DNA of 64,000 nucleotides from Nostoc sp. FACHB-973 (GCF_014698115.1 NZ_JACJSJ010000005.1:62001-126000), one strand, 5' to 3'; shown: positions 28,194 through 35,815, counted from the stretch's first letter. A program made the numbers and translations. Notes: a model not told the origin generated them from the letters alone.

Positions 28194-29036
28194 TTAGGTA
28201 GTACCGTTTTCCGAGTTTTTGGGGCGATCTTCGTGATTTACTGACTCAGCAATTAACTCCTGAAACATTTCAGTTGAATTAGCTGGGTCTACAAACACAA
28301 TTTTGGCATTATTGCTCTCGCCGAGTTGTTGGCTAGCCTTGACGTAATCTTGAGCCACGAGGTATCGCAGAATTTCCTTACTTTCTGGATTCTCACGTAA
28401 GGCTCTAGCAATGATTTCAACTGAAGTCATAGTTCCTTCTGCTTTGCGAATAGCCGCTTCCTTCTGTCCTTCTGCTTCCTTAATCAGCGCCCGTTTTTTG
28501 ATTTCAGCAGCTTGCTCATCTTCTCTAGATTTACGTACACTTTCAGGTAGAGTAATTCTTTGAAGATCTAACCGCAGAATCTGCACTCCCCAATCTGCCG
28601 TTATTTCATTCAACTGGTCTAAGATAGCTTTGTCCATCTCCGCCCTAGAGACGTTGGTCTGCTCAAGGGTGTTTTGAGCGATGATTTCCCGCAGCGTGGT
28701 TGTGGCCAGCTGTATCAATGCCCCTTGAAGATCTTCGATCGCGTAAAAGCTTTTTTCGATATCTATAATCCGCCAGTATACAATCGCGTCTACTTCTACA
28801 TAAATATTATCTTTGGTGATTACATTCTGGGGTTTGATATCAATAAACTGCTCTCGCGTGGTATCTTCCATAACAATTTGATCCACCAAGGGAACAATAA
28901 AGTTCAGTCCTGGCTTAAGTTTCCGATGATACCGCCCCAAGCGTTCCACTAGGGCTTCATTTCCTTGATTAATCAGTTTTGCAGAACCTAAGGCATAACC
29001 TATAAGGGCTAAGACTATAGCAATGATTGGCTCCAT
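28194..29036 (-). CDS. SPFH/Band 7 (stomatin-like) membrane protein
   Basis: 280 residues. An N-terminal hydrophobic segment (EPIIAIVLALIGYALGSA) is followed by the Band 7 domain (NQGNEALVERLGRYHRKLKPGLNF ... TTLREIIAQNTLEQ) and a long charged coiled-coil region (DEQAAEIKKRALIKEAEGQKEAAIRKAEG, split here for length). This is the stomatin/paraslipin pattern; such proteins form membrane rings and influence membrane microdomains or proteases. No protease partner or NfeD gene is adjacent. Confidence 0.85.
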   Translation of the reverse strand: MEPIIAIVLALIGYALGSAKLINQGNEALVERLGRYHRKLKPGLNFIVPLVDQIVMEDTTREQFIDIKPQNVITKDNIYVEVDAIVYWRIIDIEKSFYAIEDLQGALIQLATTTLREIIAQNTLEQTNVSRAEMDKAILDQLNEITADWGVQILRLDLQRITLPESVRKSREDEQAAEIKKRALIKEAEGQKEAAIRKAEGTMTSVEIIARALRENPESKEILRYLVAQDYVKASQQLGESNNAKIVFVDPANSTEMFQELIAESVNHEDRPKNSENGTT

Positions 29037-29411
29037 ATATGCTCCTATTTAGCTGTTTGGCAGAATTTAGTGTCAAGGATATGCTACTAGCTTGTCATAG
29101 TTTCTAAAAGCATAGATAAATATCTCAACATCGGCGGTGATGTCTGATGTCGAGTCGCTGGGTGTTTTGTACGTAGGAAACTTTCGCGGAATGCGATCGC
29201 TATTAAAGCACCTCGATCGCACCCTGGCAAGGAGTACTTTGTGTAATCAGCTTTACTTACACCAACATCTCCAGACAGCCTAAATTTTTGTTCCGTATAT
29301 TTACTTTAATTAAGTAAAAATAATTTTACGTAATTTTTAGTAGTAATTTAAAAACTCCAGTATAATCCGGTTTAAATTAGATTCAGCCACTAAAAATAAT
29401 ATACAAATACT
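29037..29411. other. Divergent intergenic region
   Basis: AT-rich in its second half (29290-29400). It should contain promoters for the SPFH gene and the small membrane protein gene. A GCGATCGC and a nearby CGATCGC are present; no coding sequence or stable hairpin was seen. Confidence 0.5.
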
Positions 29412-29756
29412 ATGGGCAGATTGTTAATCAAACTTATGGGTTTAATCTTGCTTTTTACAGGCTTATACTTTTTTGGTCAAAACATCATATTTGTTAGCGG
29501 TTATTATTCAATTTTTTACCGTAGCTTACCTGCTACTGCCTCAGTTTTAGCAATTATGGCAGGTGCCTTGACATTGGTGTTTTTTCACCGAGAGGCTAGC
29601 AATTTGGGATGGATTTTGTTAGGTGTTGGTATAGTACTAGTTTTCTTGAGTGGTGGAGTAATTTTTAGATCGACTAGCTTATGGAATTTATTGGTTGCTT
29701 TTACTGCTTTAACAGTCGGATATAAATTATTAAATCAGGGCAGAATCAACTTTTAA
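29412..29756 (+). CDS. Small integral membrane protein
   Basis: 114 residues, almost entirely hydrophobic, with four likely membrane segments (about 5-25, 40-58, 63-83 and 90-108). It starts MGRLLIKLMGLILLF. Not recognised as a named family. It is a single gene downstream of a long AT-rich leader. Function unknown. Confidence 0.6.
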   Translation: MGRLLIKLMGLILLFTGLYFFGQNIIFVSGYYSIFYRSLPATASVLAIMAGALTLVFFHREASNLGWILLGVGIVLVFLSGGVIFRSTSLWNLLVAFTALTVGYKLLNQGRINF

Positions 29757-29997
29757 AAATAGTAGAGTCAGAGAAATTTAACACGATCATTTTCTCCTCT
29801 TTTTGATTCAGGCTGAGGTACATTAGCGCACTTGCATTAAAATTGTAACTGAGTGCCGATTTCAACAACCGTGAAGTACACATAACCAATCTCAACCAGA
29901 TCAATAGCCTCTCAATCATGGCTTTGTTCAGGGGGGTTTTACTCAGGTTGAGGCTACTATTACAATGGAAACTATTGATTATGAGGACAAGGCGAGA

Positions 29998-30177
29998 ATG
30001 ACCCAGGTTGTTCTAGGAGAAAATGAAGGAATAGACTCAGCTTTACGTCGGTTTAAACGCCAGGTTTCCAAGGCTGGCATATTGGCTGACGTGAAATATC
30101 ATCGGCACTTTGAAACACCGTTGGAAAAACGCAAACGTAAGGCAGTGGCAGCTAGACGCAAAAGACGTTTTAAATAA
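29998..30177 (+). CDS. rpsU: 30S ribosomal protein S21
   Basis: S21 of the small subunit, needed for early initiation. The ATG at 29998 gives 59 residues, [20 protein letters not shown] ..., ending in the basic AARRKRRFK tail. This start is preferred over the ATG at 29965 because the family begins at this strand; the upstream 11 codons have no counterpart. A stem AGCCTC/GAGGCT brackets the leader (about 29907-29957), possibly relevant to translational control. Confidence 0.88.
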   Translation: MTQVVLGENEGIDSALRRFKRQVSKAGILADVKYHRHFETPLEKRKRKAVAARRKRRFK

Positions 30178-30537
30178 AACTATTTGCTTTGGTACTGATG
30201 TTGCTTGAGGTAATAACCTACAACAGGCAACGACGCGTAGGCATAGCCTGTCGTAGACATCGCCATTATTCTTACAAAAATTAAGCAAGATGTGCGGCAC
30301 CTCTTTTTAGGGTGTCGATGAGTGATTTTACTTTTACACAGAGTGTGTAGGAGCTTTATATTGGTTGGATGGAGCAAGCTACAATAGCTGCCCATCAACC
30401 AAGATAAGAGCCTTGAAATATGGGGACTGGGGATTGGGGGATTGGGGGAGATGAGGGAGATGAGGGAGATGAGGGAGAATAAATCTTAACTCTTAACTCC
30501 TAACTCCTAACTCAGCACTCAGCATTCAGCACTCATC

Positions 30538-31179
30538 TTAAGACTCAGAATTATTAATAGTGCGGCTATTACAAATATTCATTGCCTTTTCTACTCCCTG
30601 CTTTAGGCTGAGTTCTACACAGTCAACCACGAACTGAAGTACAAGAGACATCAGCTGATTTTCGCTAGCAGAAAATCGCCCCAGCACATGGGAGATAGCA
30701 TCGGAATCGTCATTATTAGGTGCATCTTTGGGTTTACCAATACCGATTCGCAAACGGGGAAAGTTTTGAGTGTTGAGATGTGCGATCGCACTTTTCATGC
30801 CATTATGTCCCCCAGCCGAACCAGACAAGCGCAGACGAGTTTTTCCCAAAGGCAAATCCATATCGTCATAAATTATTAACACTGACTCAGGCGGCAATTT
30901 ATACCAACTCGTCACTGCTTGTATGGCTTGTCCAGAACGATTCATATAAGTCAAGGGCTTAAGCAAGCGAATTTTACCTCCACCTGGTGCCATACCCTCG
31001 CCATACTCTCCTTGAAACTTGCGATTTTCCGCTAGGTTAATGCGCCAAGAACTAGAGAGAGTTTCCACAGCAGCAAAGCCAATATTATGGCGTGTTTGGT
31101 CATATTTGCTTTCTGGATTCCCCAACCCGACAATTAGCTGGGGAATCACCAAAGCTGGTTGCGTAACAGCTTCTGTCAT
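30538..31179 (-). CDS. pth: Peptidyl-tRNA hydrolase
   Basis: Releases tRNA from peptidyl-tRNA dropped by ribosomes. The start at 31179 (MTEAVTQPALVIPQLIVGLGNP, 213 aa when complete) is taken over a frame start six codons earlier. The catalytic His lies in YDQTRHNIGF, and the Asn/Asp residues in PLTYMNRSGQA and IYDDMDLPLGKTRLR. GGHNGMKS is the family's third block. It is on the same strand as tatA, 215 bases away, across TTTAGAT heptamer repeats. Confidence 0.94.
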   Translation of the reverse strand: MTEAVTQPALVIPQLIVGLGNPESKYDQTRHNIGFAAVETLSSSWRINLAENRKFQGEYGEGMAPGGGKIRLLKPLTYMNRSGQAIQAVTSWYKLPPESVLIIYDDMDLPLGKTRLRLSGSAGGHNGMKSAIAHLNTQNFPRLRIGIGKPKDAPNNDDSDAISHVLGRFSASENQLMSLVLQFVVDCVELSLKQGVEKAMNICNSRTINNSES

Positions 31180-31395
31180 TTTGCTACAGTCAATCAATTT
31201 TAGATTTTAGATTTTAGATTTTGGATTGACAAAGACCATAAGGGTAGATAGTTGAGTGATTTTAGATTGACGATCGCGCTTTGGATTGTTCTGCTCACCA
31301 GAAACTTTGCTCTCAAGCGCCAAATAATCTAAAATCCGAGTTGTAGTGTTAGCACACCAAAGGTGCGACCTAAAATCCAAAATTGGGATGTTTTC

Positions 31396-31668
31396 CTAGC
31401 CAACTTGGGAAGAACTAGCAGTATCTTGCTGTGATTTAGCAGGCTCGATTTGCTTGGGTTCCAATTCAGCGGTAGTTTTCACAGCTTCTTCTAACTGTTC
31501 AGCTTCTTTTTGAAACTCGGTTTGAAACTCCTTAGAAGCTTCTTGAAAGCTGCGAATTGTTTTGCCCACACTCCGCCCAATCTCTGGTAGCTTCTTTGGC
31601 CCAAAGATTAACAGCGCCACTACCATAATTACAGCCATTTCCGGCAGACCGATACCAAATATATTCAT
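31396..31668 (-). CDS. tatA: Sec-independent protein translocase subunit TatA/E
   Basis: 90 residues: one N-terminal membrane helix (LPEMAVIMVVALLIFGPKKLPE), the invariant FGPKKLPEIGRSVGKTIRSF hinge and amphipathic helix, then an acidic C-terminus. It is a pore-forming component of the twin-arginine pathway that would export CmpA, among others. No tatC is adjacent, as is usual in cyanobacteria. Confidence 0.93.
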   Translation of the reverse strand: MNIFGIGLPEMAVIMVVALLIFGPKKLPEIGRSVGKTIRSFQEASKEFQTEFQKEAEQLEEAVKTTAELEPKQIEPAKSQQDTASSSQVG

Positions 31669-31870
31669 TTGTTATCTCCTATAATTTCTAAAACCACTAT
31701 ATAGACTCACACACATATTATTATGTAGTCTACTCAAAAATCGCCTATTATAAAAAGCGATCGCCCCACAAGCGAGTGATGCCTTATGTCACTGACCATC
31801 AAAATGCTTCCCAATACACGGGTAGGGAACATGGCTGTGCCCCTACAAAGACTTTGGAATGTGCTGTATG

Positions 31871-32050
31871 TTACTCTAGTCTATTGAACCAAGTTTCTAA
31901 ATCTGCGATTGCCTGAAAATCTAACAAAGCTTCACCGAGATTTTCTAATTCTTCTATTGAGAGAGTTTCAATTCGCTCGCGCACCTCTTGGGGTAATTCT
32001 CCCACACAACGACTTAGTTGACGAACAATGAGCGATCGTTCGCGTTGTGA
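31871..32050 (-). pseudogene. 3' remnant of an Rpn/PD-(D/E)XK transposase-like gene with DUF4351 tail
   Basis: The minus strand from about 32050 to a TAA at 31871 reads ERSLIVRQLSRCVGELPQEV then RERIETLSIEELENLGEALL then DFQAIADLETWFNRLE. This is a DUF4351 C-terminal domain, found at the end of Rpn-family nucleases in cyanobacteria. The N-terminal nuclease domain is absent; the frame is closed upstream by a stop within a repeat element. Confidence 0.65.
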
Positions 32051-32084
32051 TTATTGTAGAGACGGCGATTTATCCCGTCTGGTA
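32051..32084. repeat. Decayed GACGCGAT..ATCGCGTC palindromic repeat
   Basis: GTAGAGACGGCGATTTATCC followed by CGTCTGGTA is a degenerate copy of the perfect palindrome at 50801-50828. It lies exactly where the avd remnant stops and the DUF4351 remnant begins, so it marks the junction of the two broken genes. Confidence 0.55.
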
Positions 32085-32438
32085 TTTTAACCGAACAGTA
32101 TTGAAAGTCGAGCAGCATTCGTGTCCGACTATAGCGATTTTCATTTGAATGAGGTACACGGTAGGGGCGCACAGCTGTGCGCCCCTACGAATTGTCTGTA
32201 CTCCATGCAATTGCAAACCGCTATATCGTCAAATGTCTAGTTGTGTATTTATAGATTCTAATTTAATCAGTTTATCTTTGGCATATTTAGCTTTAATTAA
32301 TCCCTCCAACAAATCGTACAGTTGATTGATTATCCTGTCACCCAAAGTAAATTTATGAATTTTCGGCAATTTCTCAACAATTAAAACGTACCACTTAATA
32401 CAATCATAAGTCTTTTGGATGACTGATAATTCTTTCAT
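32083..32438 (-). pseudogene. avd: Interrupted avd, the DGR accessory protein (bAvd-like four-helix bundle)
   Basis: The frame from 32438 encodes 69 residues (MKELSVIQKTYDCIKWYVL, then HKFTLGDRIINQLYDLLEGL), the characteristic N-terminal half of Avd proteins of diversity-generating retroelements, then stops at 32229. Beyond a 95-bp MITE (32130-32224) the frame resumes as RTRMLLDFQYCSVKI (32083-32127), the expected next Avd helix, before another repeat cuts it. Avd binds the DGR reverse transcriptase. This copy is almost certainly non-functional. It lies downstream of a target-like gene, the normal DGR order. Confidence 0.75.
32130..32224. mobile_element. MITE-like element, TATAGCG family (copy 2), inside avd
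   Basis: Ends TATAGCGATTTTCATTTG (from 32130) and its counterpart CAATTGCAAACCGCTATA (to 32224) are imperfect inverted repeats. The centre is the palindrome GTAGGGGCGCACAGC/TGTGCGCCCCTAC (32161-32188). It splits the avd frame. Same family as 18444-18560 and 41429-41524. Confidence 0.7.
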
Positions 32439-32478
32439 TGAAATTAAAAAATCTTAATATTTTTGTCAAAAAATTCGA

Positions 32479-32493
32479 GTCGCCTCTGGCGAC
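32479..32493. other. Hairpin GTCGCC-TCT-GGCGAC downstream of the variable region
   Basis: A perfect six-base-pair stem with a three-base loop, about 57 bases after the stop codon of the cyclase/FGE protein. DGRs often carry a hairpin or cruciform just after the variable region that aids mutagenic homing. On the minus strand the stem is followed, five bases on, by TTTTTT, so a transcription terminator is the alternative. Confidence 0.45.
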
Positions 32494-32549
32494 AAAGGAG
32501 AAAAAAAGAAAAAGAGTAAAGGGCAAGAGGGAAAAAGTATAAAGGGCTA

Positions 32550-34010
32550 CTAAATAATCCTCCCAACCGCGCAGACAACACGAAAACCAAAAATGCCGTT
32601 GAAGTCGTGGCGCTCCGCCCCATAGTTGTAGTCGCGGGACGCGGAACGGCAGTATCCAGGAAGGTCGAACCAGGAACCGCCCCGCAGCACAGCATATCCT
32701 TGCTTATGATAAAGATTATCATTTTCATGAAACCAAGCACTGCCATCCGCTGGCGCTCCTTGATAGTTATTGTGCCAATCATCAAGACACCATTCCCACA
32801 CATTCCCGTGCATATCGTATAACCCAAAGGGGTTAGCTACTTTAAAGCTGCCCACAGGTGTAGTCTCTGCTCTATAAGTTCCTTTGACACCAGCACCATA
32901 AACATAATTGGCATTGTAATTAGCCAATTCCGACGTAATTGTTTCACCAAAATGGAATGGTGTCGTTGTTCCGGCTCTACACGCATATTCCCATTGTGCT
33001 TCACTAGGGAGACTGTAGATTCTGCCTGTATGTTGAGATAAGCGCAAGCAAAATTCAATTGCATCATACCAAGAGACACGTTCTACAGGGCGATTTGCTC
33101 CTTTAAAATAAGATGGGTCTTCATCTAGCTTCAGATTCACTTGGGGTAACTGTGCCACAAATTGCCACTGCTCTTGAGTAACTGGATACTTAGCCAAGAA
33201 AAACGGCTCTAAATTGACTGTATGCTGGGGACTTTGAGAGCCATAGTGTTCTGGCTCATCTGGTGGCGACCCCATTTTAAAAGTTCCTCCAGGAATTTTA
33301 ACTATCTCTATGAACGGTGCTGATGATTTTGCTGCTGCTTCACCAAGATATTCTACAAAATAAGATGCTTTATTTTGTTTTCTGTTAGTTCCTTGCCCGT
33401 TAGCATTAACTGTTACAGATTCAAACTTTTGAGTTTGCAACTCTTGCTCATCAAAAATAATTTTACAACGCCAAGCTTTGATATCCTCTTCATGATCTTT
33501 AGCTTTGACTGATTCCTCAGTAAAATACTCTTTTACATCATCAGGAAGAATTTTAAACGTTGAATTGTCAACATAAAACCAGCCGGAAGCGGCTGTAACC
33601 AGCCGTGAGAGTGGGGCTAAAACATTGTGTCCAATTATTTTATTAGCACATGGTTCAGATTTATCAAAATCAACCTCTCCAGTTGTTGCAGCAATGCGAA
33701 ATTCTCGCGTTTTATTATTCCGATTTTTGTTAAAATCTTCAACGATTTGGCGAAAATTTTTGATGAATTGATAAGCATCCTTAACATCTTTAAATAAGAT
33801 ACGATAACCATCGCCGCCCAATGAGATAATTAGGTCATGATCTGGAGGAGTTATGACTGAATCCAAAGCCTTTTCAACAAATTCTTGAATACGCTTTATT
33901 AAGATACGTGTCCCTTGTACCCCTAGTTCGCGTTCAATCGCATAAGTAGATTCTGAAGACTTGACCAAATCGAGTTGGACTACAGTTAATTTAAGAATAC
34001 CAGATTCCAT
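32550..34010 (-). CDS. Class III nucleotide cyclase-like domain fused to an FGE-sulfatase (C-type lectin fold) domain; DGR target-like
   Basis: 486 residues. Residues 1-165 resemble a class III nucleotide cyclase: Asp14 in VVQLDLVKSS and the hairpin ISLGGDGYRILF provide both metal Asps. IAATTGEVDFD and GHNVLAPLSRLVTAASG resemble the strand and R-bearing helix, although Ala may replace the usual catalytic Asn. After a linker, residues 237-486 form a formylglycine-generating-enzyme-like domain (KIPGGTFKMGSPPDEPEHYG, LPSEAQWEYACRAG, GNVWEWCLDDWH). The end (GGSWFDLPGYCRSASRDYN ... GFRVVCAVGRII) has DGR variable-region form. An effector-like membrane protein gene lies upstream and a broken avd downstream. 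Likely role: sensor-cyclase of an antiphage (Pycsar-like) system; inferred. Confidence 0.7.
   Translation of the reverse strand: MESGILKLTVVQLDLVKSSESTYAIERELGVQGTRILIKRIQEFVEKALDSVITPPDHDLIISLGGDGYRILFKDVKDAYQFIKNFRQIVEDFNKNRNNKTREFRIAATTGEVDFDKSEPCANKIIGHNVLAPLSRLVTAASGWFYVDNSTFKILPDDVKEYFTEESVKAKDHEEDIKAWRCKIIFDEQELQTQKFESVTVNANGQGTNRKQNKASYFVEYLGEAAAKSSAPFIEIVKIPGGTFKMGSPPDEPEHYGSQSPQHTVNLEPFFLAKYPVTQEQWQFVAQLPQVNLKLDEDPSYFKGANRPVERVSWYDAIEFCLRLSQHTGRIYSLPSEAQWEYACRAGTTTPFHFGETITSELANYNANYVYGAGVKGTYRAETTPVGSFKVANPFGLYDMHGNVWEWCLDDWHNNYQGAPADGSAWFHENDNLYHKQGYAVLRGGSWFDLPGYCRSASRDYNYGAERHDFNGIFGFRVVCAVGRII
32565..32685 (-). other. Probable DGR variable region (VR)
   Basis: Codons for residues about 443-481 of the cyclase/FGE protein. 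Cyanobacterial FGE-type DGR targets have Asn (AAC/AAT) at most of these positions in their templates. Here the corresponding codons read TTC, GAC, CTT, GGA, TAC, TCC, GAC, TAC, AAC, TAT and so on. They differ at first and second positions while the third stays C or T, as adenine-directed mutagenesis of AAY codons predicts. Invariant GGSW and GFRVVCA blocks flank the variable codons. The template repeat was not found in this window. Confidence 0.65.
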
Positions 34011-34086
34011 AAAAGCCTGAGTTTTTCAGAATAATTACACCAATAAATTTGATTGTAAATCAATCCTTATTGATAATATAAATTAA

Positions 34087-34659
34087 TTATAATTTTCTAT
34101 AAATCAGCAGACTTATAATAGTTGAAAATGGAATTACCAAAATTGAAGCAATTAAAATATATATAGCGTATGTAAAAACCTGAAATTTTAAAAAGGCAAT
34201 TTCGGAATTAATGGTAATTTGTCCAGCAATATCCTCATATTTTTTTTTATAAGGTGTATTGATTGTATTCTCAAAGTAGTGCTTGTTCAGCGCATCTAGC
34301 AGTTCAGTTGAGTTATATTTCTGTAAATGCCCGAAATAGTAAAAATTATCTGTGTCTTTCCTGACAAAGTTTGAATTCTTAGGTGGTTTAGTTTGCAACC
34401 ATAAAAGACGTTCCAAATTTGTTTTAGGAAGAAAAGAAAGCGAACATATTAAAGAACATATACAAAGTAAGATTGTTGTTAGCAATAAACCAAAATTCAA
34501 TGATTTTGGTATATTCTGTGCTGTAGCTAAAAGAGTTATGGTTGCAGTGATTCCAGCACCAGAAAAAGCAAGCAGAATACCGTTTTTCGCCTCGGCAAAC
34601 TTTAGCCACTCATTCACATTCTGAAAAATTGTTATGAGTTTGGAAGAAACTTCATCCAT
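34087..34659 (-). CDS. Membrane protein resembling Pycsar TM effectors (DUF5706-like)
   Basis: The ATG at 34659 (190 aa) is preferred to an upstream TTG. Three hydrophobic segments: about 28-47 (ILLAFSGAGITATITLLATA), 54-77 (FGLLLTTILLCICSLICSLSFLP), and a C-terminal one (TYAIYILIASILVIPFSTII). The landmarks AEAKNGILLAF, FYYFGHLQKYNSTELLDAL and YEDIAGQITINSEIAFLKFQ follow the PycTM/DUF5706 pattern of KxxILLxF, FFG...Y and a Q..NS.IA..K helix. Such effectors permeabilise the membrane when a cyclic nucleotide binds. It lies 76 bases upstream of the cyclase-like gene on the same strand, as in Pycsar operons. The family call is from memory of motifs. Confidence 0.6.
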   Translation of the reverse strand: MDEVSSKLITIFQNVNEWLKFAEAKNGILLAFSGAGITATITLLATAQNIPKSLNFGLLLTTILLCICSLICSLSFLPKTNLERLLWLQTKPPKNSNFVRKDTDNFYYFGHLQKYNSTELLDALNKHYFENTINTPYKKKYEDIAGQITINSEIAFLKFQVFTYAIYILIASILVIPFSTIISLLIYRKL

Positions 34660-34703
34660 AAATATCAAGCTTAATTATGAATTTAAAGCGGAATTGAGAA
34701 CTC

Positions 34704-34746
34704 AGAATTCAGAATGGGCTACGCCCCGCTACGCTAACAGGAGTCA
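34704..34746 (+). repeat. Left arm of a perfect 43-bp inverted repeat
   Basis: Reads AGAATTCAGAATGGGCTACG then CCCCGCTACGCTAACAGGAGTCA. The exact reverse complement lies at 35107-35149, 360 bases away. The sequence is composite: an AGAATTC-type repeat joined to a GGGCTACGCCCCGCTACGC repeat. Confidence 0.85.
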
Positions 34747-35106
34747 TCATTAGAAAGTAAAACAGCTTTGACGCAAGGGTATCAGACTTGGGTTGTGTAC
34801 TTCAATAACTTGAAATCTGCTGTAATACTTAGTTGAAGTAGTATTTGTACTAAGCCATAATTGATATTAGCAGTATCAGTAAATTTGCGATAGTAGTTAA
34901 GCTTAAGCAAATCTAAACTCTTTAACCAAATACTTGCTGTATCCTGTCCATAAGACGACAAGGGGAGAATAAAAAGTGTATCTGGAGAGATTGTAACGGG
35001 TTGTTTGGCGATCGCTTATAAACCCTCTGCACCGTATTTCAGTAATCAAGTAGGGGCACAGCCATGTTCCCTACTCTGCACTTACACCTATATTCCTTCT
35101 GAATTC

Positions 35107-35149
35107 TGACTCCTGTTAGCGTAGCGGGGCGTAGCCCATTCTGAATTCT
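35107..35149 (-). repeat. Right arm of the 43-bp inverted repeat
   Basis: Exact reverse complement of 34704-34746. Recombination between the arms would invert the 360-base interval; they may equally be two independent insertions of one element in opposite orientation. Confidence 0.85.
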
Positions 35150-35154
35150 AAATC

Positions 35155-35179
35155 ACAAAAAAACCCGGACTAGCCGGGT
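35155..35179 (-). terminator. Intrinsic terminator of psbH
   Basis: On the minus strand ACCCGGCTAGTCCGGGT forms a six-base-pair GC-rich stem followed by seven T residues, about 40 bases after the psbH stop. This is the clearest intrinsic terminator in the window. Confidence 0.85.
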
Positions 35180-35220
35180 GTGAGTTCACTTGTTATCTAA
35201 ACTAGATAACCCTGTATCCA

Positions 35221-35424
35221 TTAGCGTCCTAAACTGCGCCAATCGACAAGTACATCCTGAACCAAGATTGTTTTATTGTAAAGTTGCAGAATAATCAGCA
35301 GAAACACAAAAAACAGCAACATAAAAACAGCCATCACAGGGGTAGTACCCCAACCTGGTGCCACTTTCCCATACTCAGAGTTCAGTGGTCTCAGGATATC
35401 TCCCAACCTAGTCCTTTGTGCCAT
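35221..35424 (-). CDS. psbH: Photosystem II 10 kDa phosphoprotein homologue PsbH
   Basis: 67 residues beginning [20 protein letters not shown], with one membrane helix ([19 protein letters not shown]) and a lumenal tail. PsbH is a small PSII core subunit bound to CP47 and needed for stable QA-QB electron transfer. It is divergent from psbN, the classical cyanobacterial and plastid arrangement. An intrinsic terminator follows. Confidence 0.97.
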   Translation of the reverse strand: MAQRTRLGDILRPLNSEYGKVAPGWGTTPVMAVFMLLFFVFLLIILQLYNKTILVQDVLVDWRSLGR

Positions 35425-35509
35425 AGTTCACCTAAGATTACTTGCCAAAGCTTTTTTTAATCTTCTGTAATATTCTATAAGAATAGCACTCATAATCAAT
35501 CTTAAAATT

Positions 35510-35641
35510 ATGGAACCCGCAATAGTTCTTAGCATTTCTGTGGCCGCTGTCTTGGTTGCCATTACAGCTTTTGGAATTTATACCTCCTTTGGCCCTCCCA
35601 GTAAGGAATTGAGCGATCCTTTTGAAGACCATGAAGACTAG
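35510..35641 (+). CDS. psbN: PsbN, photosystem II assembly factor
   Basis: 43 residues, MEPAIVLSISVAAVLVAITA followed by FGIYTSFGPPSKELSDPFEDHED. One N-terminal membrane helix and the conserved GPPSKELxDPFEEHED tail identify it without doubt. It is not a PSII subunit but assists assembly and repair of the reaction centre. It is divergent from psbH with an 85-base gap that must contain both promoters. Confidence 0.97.
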   Translation: MEPAIVLSISVAAVLVAITAFGIYTSFGPPSKELSDPFEDHED

Positions 35642-35722
35642 GATAGTCGTTTGTCAGTGGTCGTTTGTGAATGGAAAATCACGACTAACCACCGAAAAGT
35701 GACTTCCAAATACAAAAGTATT

Positions 35723-35787
35723 TCTTGTAGGGTGGGCATCTCGCCCCGCCCGTAACAAAGGGCGGACAAGATGTCCACCCCACAAGA
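35723..35787. repeat. 65-bp dispersed palindrome
   Basis: TCTTGTAGGGTGGGCATCTC and GATGTCCACCCCACAAGA form imperfect inverted arms around GGGCGG motifs. This is a common cyanobacterial intergenic palindrome lying between psbN and the 3' end of the mannosidase gene, where it may also stop converging transcripts. Confidence 0.6.
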
Positions 35788-35815
35788 CTAGATAATTTGG
35801 CAATAATTTTGTGGC

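Larger units (their letters stand above)
34669..35220. other. Intergenic region bracketed by a 43-bp inverted repeat
   Basis: The arms lie at 34704-34746 and 35107-35149. Between them is AT-rich DNA, a GGCGATCGCT site and a half palindrome TAGGGGCACAGCCATGTTCC (35050-35070). The psbH terminator closes the region. No gene was recognised. Confidence 0.65.

Noticed and set aside
32444-33079. Two minus-strand ORFs (127 and 80 codons) overlapping the FGE-domain gene in another frame
   Set aside because: Out-of-frame shadows of a well-supported domain; codon pattern favours the 486-codon frame.
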